Assembly: GCA_048527645.1 (NCBI GenBank)
Contig: DBGFNI010000088.1
Span: 1-15,563 of the forward strand
Direction of reading: 5' to 3'
Origin: HGM12669 sp048527645
Lineage (GTDB): Bacteria; Bacillota; Clostridia; Oscillospirales; CAG-272
Length of the DNA: 15,563 nt
Shown piece by piece: positions 1 to 5,326 of this stretch. A model generated the notes under the pieces. The model was given only the letters and a program-made list of their open reading frames with translations. It was not told where the DNA came from and did not search any database. A program made the position numbers and the translations under genes. Each line of letters begins with the position of its first letter. Positions within the stretch are counted from its first letter, which is position 1.

Positions 1-82
1 TTCTTGAAAAAATTTTTTCGGTAACTTTTTCCGTCACGCCGTACCCACATTTCCAAATAATGTCAAACGCGTGGGAAATACC

Positions 83-111
83 TTGACAGTAAAAAAAGCA
101 TATGATATGAT
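83..111 (+). promoter_or_regulatory. Sigma-A promoter of the small-protein/lipoprotein unit
   Basis: A perfect -35 hexamer TTGACA (83-88) is followed by a 17-nt spacer and TATGAT (106-111). The predicted transcription start near 118 leaves a leader of only about 25 nt that holds the Shine-Dalgarno site AGGAAGGAG (124-132) of the small protein, so there is no room for a riboswitch. Bases 1-82 upstream are AT-rich, include the palindrome GAAAAAATTTTTTC (6-19), and show no gene. Confidence 0.8.
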
Positions 112-141
112 TATTATATAAGTAGGAAGGAGAAAACCGTC

Positions 142-282
142 ATGAAGTATGAAAGTGCAAAATTGACTGTTACATTTTTTGATTCCAAAGATATCATCAC
201 AGCCTCCGACGACATTCTCAATTCCATGTCCATCGAGGAAGAAACAGAAAACACCGGCAGCAGCTGGGGTGAAATCTGGTAA
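142..282 (+). CDS. 46-aa small protein of unknown function
   Basis: This short ORF starts with ATG 10 nt after a strong Shine-Dalgarno (AGGAAGGAG, 124-132) and directly behind a consensus promoter, so it is very probably translated. The protein begins MKYESAKLTVTFFDSKDIIT, continues through an acidic stretch (DD, EEE) and ends in a Gly/Trp-containing tail (SSWGEIW). There is no signal peptide, membrane segment or cysteine. The pattern MKYE...DIITAS resembles a loose group of very short Clostridia proteins with a similar opening and a D-V/I-I-T-x-S motif, whose function I do not know; this resemblance is from memory. It is followed after 5 nt by a lipoprotein gene that lacks a clear ribosome-binding site, suggesting translational coupling. 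It could be a peptide precursor or a small cytosolic protein. Confidence 0.75.
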   Translation: MKYESAKLTVTFFDSKDIITASDDILNSMSIEEETENTGSSWGEIW

Positions 283-287
283 ACACC

Positions 288-686
288 ATGAGAGGTCTAA
301 CCTTTCGCAGGGCGCTGATTCTGTTGCTCGCCATTGCAATCTTGTTGAGCACGGCAAGCTGTGCAAAATCGAAAAAGCACCACACCGATTCTGATACCAA
401 AGCCGTCAAGTCCGATTCTGTCGCTGATACGCACAGCGAGAGCACAACGGTTCCCAACGATCCGTCATTTATGGATTTTGACGATCTCATGGCACAGGGG
501 GGCGCCGCGCAGGAGTCAGACGCCGCGCCAAACGAAACCGCAGCGCAAACCCGCCCCGATCAAACGGCGCAAAGTACCTCGTCTGCAAATGCGGCAACCG
601 ATGCTCCGGCGTCAAGTGAAGATCCTTCCGCCGGCATGGCAGTTGAAGAAAGGAATACAGAAGCGGGCTTCGGTCCAATTCTGTAA
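288..686 (+). CDS. Small acidic lipoprotein, function unknown
   Basis: The 132-aa product opens with a basic n-region (MRGLTFRR) and a hydrophobic core ending in STASC, a lipobox-like site with Cys25 as the presumed lipid-modified residue. The mature part is low complexity, rich in Ser, Thr, Ala, Asp, Glu and Gln, with no aromatic core and no recognisable fold. It probably extends from the outer face of the membrane as a flexible chain. Its start lies 5 nt after the stop of the 46-aa gene, and the nearest purine run (GGGGTG, about 16 nt upstream) is too far for a good ribosome-binding site, so translation likely depends on the upstream gene. I do not recognise a family. The residue at lipobox position -3 is Thr rather than the usual Leu, which weakens the lipoprotein call slightly. 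Confidence 0.7.
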   Translation: MRGLTFRRALILLLAIAILLSTASCAKSKKHHTDSDTKAVKSDSVADTHSESTTVPNDPSFMDFDDLMAQGGAAQESDAAPNETAAQTRPDQTAQSTSSANAATDAPASSEDPSAGMAVEERNTEAGFGPIL

Positions 687-703
687 TCGCATAAAAAGCA
701 ATC

Positions 704-752
704 AGGAGCTGTAACGCGCTTGCTGCGAAACAACGCGTTACAGCTCCTTTTG
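704..752. terminator. Bidirectional intrinsic terminator between convergent genes
   Basis: Perfect 15-bp inverted repeat: AGGAGCTGTAACGCG (704-718) pairs with CGCGTTACAGCTCCT (734-748), with a 15-nt loop. TTT follows on the plus strand. On the minus strand an A-run upstream (695-699) supplies a U-tract a few bases after the stem. It separates the lipoprotein gene from the convergent birA. Confidence 0.85.
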
Positions 753-770
753 ACATTAAAAAGACTTCTA

Positions 771-1601
771 TCAGTTTTCGCCCCGGCCTGCCCTCTCCTG
801 ATGCGGCAGTACGCTGACGTCCCCCGCGGACAGACGCTCACACTCGCCGTTCTCACGCAAAACCAGCAAGGCGCCGTCATCGTCAATCCCGACACACCGC
901 GCAGGATACGGCGGATTTGCCAGCACCGTTATCTCTTTGCCCGTCAGATACGAACGCCTGCGGTATTCCTCTATGAAATGCTCGTTTCCGCGCGGGCTTT
1001 TTTCGATCTGTTCCACTGTTTGCGCAATGTTGTTGATCATCGCAGCAGCCAGCTCGTTGCGGCAGGGACGCTCCTCTGCAAATAGCGCGCCCGCACGTGC
1101 GGCAATCTCTTCCGGAAAGCCGTCTTTCGGGATCATACAATTCACACCGATGCCGATCACCGCCCAGTCCAGCGTTTCCCCACCGGACAACACTGCGGAT
1201 TCCGTCAAAATCCCAGCAACTTTTCTACCATTATAATAGATATCGTTAACCCATTTGATCATCATGGGATTCCCGGTAATCGCTTCAAACGCCTGCGCCG
1301 ACGCCACCGCAGAACCGGTTGTCAGACACAGCGCTTTTCGCACAGAAATACGGGAACGAACCAGTACGGACAGATATATGCCCGTCGCATGCGGAGAAAA
1401 AAAGCGTTTTCCCAACCTGCCCTTGCCCGCACTCTGCTCTTCCGCGAGAAGAACCGTCCCGTGCGGCGCGCCCTTCTGCGCCATTTCCTTGAGCAGCAGA
1501 TTGGTAGATGTGACACTTTCATATGTCTGTACCGTATAGTGCTTTGCCGCGCCGGTCAGTGCTCCCTGAATGTAATCTTTTTGCAATGAATCAATTGTCA
1601 T
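771..1601 (-). CDS. birA: Biotin--[acetyl-CoA-carboxylase] ligase (BirA), HTH-less
   Basis: The enzyme activates biotin with ATP and attaches it to the carrier lysine of biotin-dependent carboxylases or decarboxylases in the cytosol. The 276-aa protein shows the family hallmarks: TSTN near residues 31-34, the biotinyl-AMP binding loop GKGRLGK (59-65) followed by FFSP, KWVNDIYYNGRKVAGILTE with the catalytic lysine at about 116, and GIGVN (150-154). A C-terminal SH3-like domain follows (about 220-270). It lacks the N-terminal winged helix of E. coli BirA, so it should be a group I ligase without direct repressor activity. Its ATG overlaps the stop of the upstream DtxR-type gene (ATGA), so the two form one translationally coupled operon. 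Confidence 0.93.
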   Translation of the reverse strand: MTIDSLQKDYIQGALTGAAKHYTVQTYESVTSTNLLLKEMAQKGAPHGTVLLAEEQSAGKGRLGKRFFSPHATGIYLSVLVRSRISVRKALCLTTGSAVASAQAFEAITGNPMMIKWVNDIYYNGRKVAGILTESAVLSGGETLDWAVIGIGVNCMIPKDGFPEEIAARAGALFAEERPCRNELAAAMINNIAQTVEQIEKSPRGNEHFIEEYRRRSYLTGKEITVLANPPYPARCVGIDDDGALLVLRENGECERLSAGDVSVLPHQERAGRGEN

Positions 1602-1972
1602 GACTTCCGTTTCCCCTCGGCATGCCGCTTGATCGCCGCAAATGTCTCGTCGCTGATCACATGCTCAATGCGGCACGCGTCCTCTGCGGCTGTTTTTTCC
1701 TCCACACCGAGACTGATAAAATAGGCAGTCAGCAGGCGGTGACGCTCATATGTCTTTTCTGCAATTTCGGCGCCCAGCGGCGTCAAAGTCAAAAAGCCGT
1801 CCGCATCCGCTTCCACATATCCGCCTTTTTTCAAAAGCCCCATCGCACGGGAAACACTGGGCTTGGAATAACCCATGTACTCACAGATGTCAACCGACCG
1901 AACCGGCTTTCCCTTTTGGGAAAGAATCAGCAGGCTTTCCAGATACATTTCCCCAGATTCCTGCAAAATCAT
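1598..1972 (-). CDS. DtxR/MntR-family metal-dependent transcriptional regulator
   Basis: The family represses metal-uptake genes when loaded with Fe(II) or Mn(II). Residues 1-60 form a winged helix-turn-helix (VDICEYMGYSKPSVSRAMGL as the recognition unit) and residues 65-124 the metal-binding dimerisation domain. The chosen ATG at 1972 has AAGGGAG 8 nt upstream; a longer reading frame beginning at 2116 would run across the promoter and is not credible. At 124 aa it lacks the SH3-like third domain of DtxR. Metal-ligand positions match the DtxR primary site: Met9, Cys100, Glu103 and His104 (ACRIEH). Of the ancillary site only His78 is retained. Met9 replaces the Asp typical of manganese-selective MntR, which favours an iron-type sensor, but this is inference. 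The target genes are not visible here. Confidence 0.88.
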   Translation of the reverse strand: MILQESGEMYLESLLILSQKGKPVRSVDICEYMGYSKPSVSRAMGLLKKGGYVEADADGFLTLTPLGAEIAEKTYERHRLLTAYFISLGVEEKTAAEDACRIEHVISDETFAAIKRHAEGKRKS

Positions 1973-2006
1973 GTGCCCAACTCCCTTCCAGCATCTGACT
2001 GCTGCT

Positions 2007-2035
2007 ATTGTAACACACGCGCCCCCGTTTGTCAA
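2007..2035 (-). promoter_or_regulatory. Promoter of the dtxR-like/birA operon
   Basis: Read on the minus strand, TTGACA (2035-2030), a 17-nt spacer and TACAAT (2012-2007) form a near-consensus sigma-A promoter with a start near 2000, giving a leader of about 28 nt before the ATG at 1972. The -35 box lies inside the 11-bp palindrome GTTTGTCAAAC (2027-2037), a candidate operator, perhaps for autoregulation. Confidence 0.8.
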
Positions 2036-2121
2036 ACAGCCACTTCTCCCGCCGCAGAGCCGCACACTTGTAACCCTTCTGTTTCTGCCGCGTCTTTTTC
2101 GACATTTTTCAGCCAAATCTA

Positions 2122-2150
2122 TTTACAAATAATCAATTCTGTGTTACAAT
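2122..2150 (+). promoter_or_regulatory. Promoter of the uracil permease gene
   Basis: TTTACA (2122-2127), a 17-nt spacer and TACAAT (2145-2150) precede the permease by only about 26 nt of leader, so no attenuator or riboswitch fits. The -10 is embedded in the inverted repeat TGTTA-CAA-TAACA (2142-2154), a possible operator. The interval 2036-2121 between the divergent promoters shows nothing else. Confidence 0.75.
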
Positions 2151-2182
2151 AACACGAATATACATTTGGAGGTAAAAGCAAC

Positions 2183-3772
2183 ATGAAACTGATTTACAAT
2201 GTTAAGGATAAGCCCAAATTCGGCCAGCTGATCGTATTTGCAATTCAGCAACTGCTGGCAATCATGGCAGCAACGCTGGTGGTACCCACCATCATCGGCC
2301 ATGACATGGACCCCGCAGCCGCTCTGTTCGGCGCAGGCATCGGTACGCTGGTCTATATTCTGTTCACCAAGCATAAAAGCCCGGTGTTTCTCGGTTCCTC
2401 TTTTGCATTTATCGGTTCGATGACCGCAGCCTTCGCAGGCGGCGTTTCCATGGCTTTGGGCTATGCCGGCCTGATCATGGGTGCCGTATTCGCAGGTCTG
2501 GTATACGTCATCATCGCCCTGATCGTCAAAGCAGTCGGCTCCGGCTGGGTCAATAAACTGATGCCAGCCGTGGTCATCGGTCCCACCGTTGCAATCATCG
2601 GCCTTTCTTTGGCAGGAAATGCAATCGGCGATCTGAATAAAACCAACTATGTCACAAAGCTTGACGCAAACGGTTATCAAGTTGTTGAAACCGCCTCTAA
2701 TTATACAATCGACGGAGAAAGCGGCGCGTATGATTTTACCACAGCCTCCGGCACCGGCTATCTCGTGCTGGACAAGGACGCAGACCTCACCGCTTCCGTT
2801 CCCGCCGATCAGGTTCATTCTGAAATTCAGGCAGTAAAAAATGAGGATGGCTCTTTCGCCCTGCAGGCAAATTACGGCTCTTCCTACGTTGCAATCATCT
2901 GCGGCCTGATTACACTTCTGGTCACCATCCTCGCTTCTACCTTCGGAAAGAAAATGGCACGCCTGATCCCGTTCATCATCGGAATCCTGGCGGGATATGC
3001 TTCCGCATCCGTCTTTTATATCATCGGCGTTCTCACCAAGAATCCCGCGCTGATGATCATTGACTACTCCCCCATCCAGGCGCTGTTCACCGACGGCAGC
3101 GGCAATTTTGCAATTTCGCTTTCCACCTTCTTCAATCTTCCCGACTTTACTTTCTTCCATGCCGCAAAGGGTCTGAGCGAGATCAACGGCGCATATGTCA
3201 GCACGGTCGCGTTGGCTTATGTTCCCGTCGCATTTGTTGTGTTCGCTGAACACATCGCCGACCACAAGAATATCTCCTCCATTATTGAAAGCGACCTTTT
3301 GGAGGATCCCGGTCTGCACCGTACGCTGCTGGGCGACGGCATCGGTTCCATGTTCGGCGCGCTGTTCGGTGGCTGTCCCAACACCACCTACGGTGAAAGC
3401 GTCGGCTGCGTGGCAATCACCCGCAATGCCTCCGTGGTCACGATCATCGCAGCAGCGGTCGGCGCTCTGCTGATCTCCTTCATTTCTCCGTTCGTCGCAT
3501 TTGTCAACTCCATTCCCTCCTGCGTCATGGGCGGCGTATGTATGGCGCTGTACGGCTTCATCGCCGTCTCCGGTCTGAAGATGCTGCAGAAGGTAAATTT
3601 GGGAGAAAACAAAAATCTGTTTGTTGCCAGCGCAATCCTGATCGCCGGAATCGGCGGTCTGACGCTGCATTTCGGACAAATCACCATCACCTCGATCGCA
3701 TGCGCGTTGATCCTGGGCATCCTGGTGAACCTGATGCTGAAAAACGCGAAGGAAGAAACCGAAGACAAATAG
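2183..3772 (+). CDS. uraA: Uracil permease, NCS2/UraA family
   Basis: A 529-aa polytopic membrane protein of the nucleobase:cation symporter-2 family, importing uracil for salvage. Family marks are IQQLLAIMAATLVVP (21-35), VVIGPTVAIIGLSLAG (130-145), AEHIADHKNISS (355-366) and GGCPNTTYGESVG (396-408). Glu356 and Glu405 correspond to the two glutamates that contact uracil in E. coli UraA. It is about 100 residues longer than UraA because of a hydrophilic segment at roughly 151-232 (NKTNYVTKLD...FALQANYGSS) between membrane helices, predicted by topology to be extracellular. The start has GGAGG (2168-2172) 10 nt upstream. It is transcribed alone, between its own promoter and a strong terminator. 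Uracil rather than xanthine specificity is supported by the motifs but not proven. Confidence 0.9.
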   Translation: MKLIYNVKDKPKFGQLIVFAIQQLLAIMAATLVVPTIIGHDMDPAAALFGAGIGTLVYILFTKHKSPVFLGSSFAFIGSMTAAFAGGVSMALGYAGLIMGAVFAGLVYVIIALIVKAVGSGWVNKLMPAVVIGPTVAIIGLSLAGNAIGDLNKTNYVTKLDANGYQVVETASNYTIDGESGAYDFTTASGTGYLVLDKDADLTASVPADQVHSEIQAVKNEDGSFALQANYGSSYVAIICGLITLLVTILASTFGKKMARLIPFIIGILAGYASASVFYIIGVLTKNPALMIIDYSPIQALFTDGSGNFAISLSTFFNLPDFTFFHAAKGLSEINGAYVSTVALAYVPVAFVVFAEHIADHKNISSIIESDLLEDPGLHRTLLGDGIGSMFGALFGGCPNTTYGESVGCVAITRNASVVTIIAAAVGALLISFISPFVAFVNSIPSCVMGGVCMALYGFIAVSGLKMLQKVNLGENKNLFVASAILIAGIGGLTLHFGQITITSIACALILGILVNLMLKNAKEETEDK

Positions 3773-3789
3773 AATTCACATTCGCATCC

Positions 3790-3824
3790 AAAAGGGGACT
3801 GTCATATGACAGTCCCCTTTTTTT
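3790..3824. terminator. Bidirectional terminator shared by permease and 40-aa gene
   Basis: A perfect 32-bp palindrome (3790-3821) built on AAAAGGGGACTGTCAT and its complement, followed by T-runs on both strands. It ends the uracil permease transcript on the plus strand. On the minus strand it begins at the TAA stop (3825-3823) of the 40-aa membrane protein gene. Confidence 0.9.
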
Positions 3825-3945
3825 ACGGTTCTTCATGCCTGCGCGGACAGTCCTCACAGTCCATCACTCTGCGCGCCGCAAATAAAGCCGTCACCACAAC
3901 GCCGATCTGTCCCCCCACAAAGAACCCAAACAGCCACAATCCCAT
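3823..3945 (-). CDS. 40-aa single-pass membrane protein (DUF3789-like)
   Basis: The ORF begins ATG at 3945 with AAGGAG (3959-3954) 8 nt upstream and stops inside the terminator palindrome, good evidence for a real gene despite its length. The product starts MGLWLFGFFVGGQIGVVVTA, forming one membrane helix (about 3-24) with GG and G spacing, then a basic RR and a short tail carrying Cys30-Glu-Asp-Cys33 and ending RRHEEP. Length and the helix pattern GFFVGGxxGV resemble the DUF3789 family of tiny membrane proteins; that match is from memory. The CxxC in the tail could bind metal or be redox active. Its upstream region (3963-4075) is cut by the IS30 element at 4076, so its native promoter may have been displaced; I see no convincing -35/-10 pair in what remains. 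Confidence 0.65.
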   Translation of the reverse strand: MGLWLFGFFVGGQIGVVVTALFAARRVMDCEDCPRRHEEP

Positions 3946-4075
3946 ACGCCCATCTCCTTTTCCATTCGGAAATATATGGATAGTATGTCCGAATCGCAAT
4001 CAAAATATGCAAAATGCCGCACCGACCGACGAAAGCATCGCCATTTGCGACACTTTCTTGCAAACAAATCGGTTC

Positions 4076-4096
4076 ATTGTAAAATGAAATAGGACA
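4076..4096 (+). repeat. Left terminal inverted repeat of the IS30 element
   Basis: Matches the complement of 5180-5200 with 3 mismatches in 21; the shared core is AAATAGGACA. Homology stops outside the ATTG tip, which is why the element end is placed here. Confidence 0.75.
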
Positions 4097-4104
4097 TATA
4101 GAAA

Positions 4105-4173
4105 GAGTCATAGCAGATGTGGTATAATTGAAGTAACCACACACCAAAAAACCACGGAGGTCTGCTATGACTC
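4105..4173 (+). promoter_or_regulatory. Transposase promoter and start-sequestering inverted repeat
   Basis: GAGTCATAGCAGA (4105-4117) is perfectly complementary to TCTGCTATGACTC (4161-4173). The right arm contains the transposase ATG (4167-4169), and GTGGT/ACCAC (4119-4123 with 4151-4155) adds 5 bp, leaving the GGAGG ribosome-binding site as a bulge. Inside the loop lies an extended -10 promoter, TGG-TATAAT (4120-4128), with no clear -35. A transcript starting at that promoter (about 4135) omits the left arm and leaves the start free, whereas read-through RNA from outside would fold over the start codon. This is the layout known from other insertion sequences that block translation of impinging transcripts. 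Confidence 0.7.
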
Positions 4174-5204
4174 AAGAACAGTATACCACATCACAGCGAA
4201 AATTCCAACACCTGACGAGAGAAAAACGTGCACAAATTGAAATATTGCTACGTCAAGGGATGCCGAAAGTGCAAATAGCACGGGCTGTAGGAATATCCCG
4301 TTCAACCCTGTACAATGAGCTGAGCCGCGGAAACGTTGAGCAAATAGACACGAATCTGAAGAAGTATCAACGGTATTTTGGGGACGCAGGGCAGCGAGTG
4401 TATGAGGAAAACAGGAAAAACAGCCGCCCGCCGATGAAGATCATGGAAGCCTATGACTTCGTGCGCTATGCGGAGAAGCAAATCCTTGAAAACAAGATTT
4501 CACCGGACGCGCTCTGCGGAGAGGCAAAGCGGAGCGGAAGGTTTCAGGAAACCGTAAGCACAAAAACTCTCTACAACTACATCGACAAATGCGTATTGAA
4601 GGTCAGGAACATCGATTTACCATTGAAAGTGAAGAGAAAGATCCGCACAGAAAAATACAAGCAAAATAAGCGGCTGTTCGGCATGAGCATAGAAGAGAGA
4701 GCCGATGAAGTAAATAACCGAACCGCATTCGGTCATTGGGAAATCGATACCATCGTGGGCAAAAAGGAGACATCACCGGTATTACTCGCACTGGATGAAA
4801 GAGTAACCCGTAAACGGCATCTTGTAAAAATACCATCTCGAAGCAGTGACGCTGTTCGTCTCGGACTTGAAAAGATTGCCAATCTCTACGGAGAAAGCTT
4901 TGAAGCCGTTTTCAAGTCTGTCACAAGCGATAACGGCAGCGAATTTGTTGATTTAGGCAGGTACCTGCCTAAATCAACAAAAGTGTACTATGCTCATCCG
5001 TATTCATCCTACGAAAGAGGTACGAACGAAAAGCAAAACTCCCTTGTTCGCCGTTTTTTCCCGAAAGGAACCTCATTCGATACCATTACCGATGAACAAG
5101 TTGCTTTTGTCGAACGCTGGATTAACAATTTGCCTCGTAAAATCTTCAATTACCACTGCTCTGATTTTATTTTCCATAGTGTCCTATTTGATATTGCAAT
5201 TTAG
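4167..5204 (+). CDS. IS30-family transposase (DDE type)
   Basis: The 345-aa protein catalyses cut-and-paste or circle-type transposition of the element. Residues 16-55 form the N-terminal helix-turn-helix typical of the family (LTREKRAQIEILLRQG, VGISRSTLYNELSRG). The catalytic triad is visible as Asp194 (HWEIDTIVGK), Asp255 (TSDNGSEF) and Glu288 (ERGTNEKQNSL), giving the DD(33)E spacing of IS30 enzymes, followed by RRFFPKGTSFD. GGAGG (4156-4160) precedes the ATG by 6 nt. The frame is intact. The C-terminal residues (HSVLFDIAI) run through the right inverted repeat and the stop uses the first bases past it. Residues 260-272 are encoded by a 38-bp perfect palindrome. Confidence 0.93.
   Translation: MTQEQYTTSQRKFQHLTREKRAQIEILLRQGMPKVQIARAVGISRSTLYNELSRGNVEQIDTNLKKYQRYFGDAGQRVYEENRKNSRPPMKIMEAYDFVRYAEKQILENKISPDALCGEAKRSGRFQETVSTKTLYNYIDKCVLKVRNIDLPLKVKRKIRTEKYKQNKRLFGMSIEERADEVNNRTAFGHWEIDTIVGKKETSPVLLALDERVTRKRHLVKIPSRSSDAVRLGLEKIANLYGESFEAVFKSVTSDNGSEFVDLGRYLPKSTKVYYAHPYSSYERGTNEKQNSLVRRFFPKGTSFDTITDEQVAFVERWINNLPRKIFNYHCSDFIFHSVLFDIAI
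4944..4981. repeat. 38-bp perfect palindrome inside the transposase gene
   Basis: Left arm 4944-4962 (TTTGTTGATTTAGGCAGGT) and right arm 4963-4981 are exact reverse complements, centred on GGTACC. The sequence codes for transposase residues 260-272, between the second catalytic Asp and the catalytic Glu, without breaking the frame. As RNA it would fold into a stem of about 17 bp with a 4-nt loop. There is no U-tract, so it is not a simple terminator. Confidence 0.9.
5180..5200 (-). repeat. Right terminal inverted repeat of the IS30 element
   Basis: Complement of the left repeat with 18 of 21 matches. It is also coding: the last residues of the transposase (SVLFDIA) are read from it, and the stop codon lies just outside the repeat at 5202-5204. 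Confidence 0.75.
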
Positions 5205-5240
5205 AAAGAATGACTTTTTCCTCAAATTTCAAAAAAGGTC

Positions 5241-5269
5241 TTGATTTTTTTCGGAGTATATGATAAAAT
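5241..5269 (+). promoter_or_regulatory. secG promoter
   Basis: TTGATT (5241-5246), a 17-nt spacer and TAAAAT (5264-5269) preceded by TGA, an extended -10. It lies wholly outside the IS30 element, so secG keeps its own promoter. Transcription should start near 5276, leaving a leader of about 50 nt with GGAGG at 5311-5315. Confidence 0.7.
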
Positions 5270-5326
5270 AAGCGTAAATTATGACTATAGTCCTATCATC
5301 AAGTTTTTCCGGAGGAATGATAAAGC

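Larger units (their letters stand above)
4076..5200 (+). mobile_element. IS30-family insertion sequence, about 1.1 kb
   Basis: The element is delimited by imperfect terminal inverted repeats. The left end (4076-4096, ATTGTAAAATGAAATAGGACA) and the complement of the right end (5180-5200) agree at 18 of 21 positions. It holds one transposase gene read left to right. The 1125-bp length fits IS30-family elements. Flanking trinucleotides (TTC left, TTA right) do not form an obvious target duplication, so exact ends may be off by a few bases, or the duplication has decayed. It sits between the 40-aa minus-strand gene and secG, with its right end about 40 bp from the secG -35 box. Confidence 0.85.

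Noticed and set aside
1973..2116. N-terminal extension of the DtxR-type regulator starting at 2116
   Set aside because: It would include the promoter and operator region, is Arg/Cys-rich without homology, and the ATG at 1972 has a well-placed AAGGGAG.
2144..3679. A 511-codon open frame antisense to the uracil permease
   Set aside because: Its translation is rich in Cys, Asp, Gly, Gln and His with no fold or motif, and it mirrors the permease codons. It is a shadow of a GC-skewed coding strand.
3999..4077. A 25-codon minus-strand frame starting at the left IS30 junction (MNRFVCKKVSQMAM...)
   Set aside because: Its ATG is created partly by the element tip and no ribosome-binding site precedes it. 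It might be a remnant of an interrupted small gene, but nothing beyond a short hydrophobic stretch supports it.
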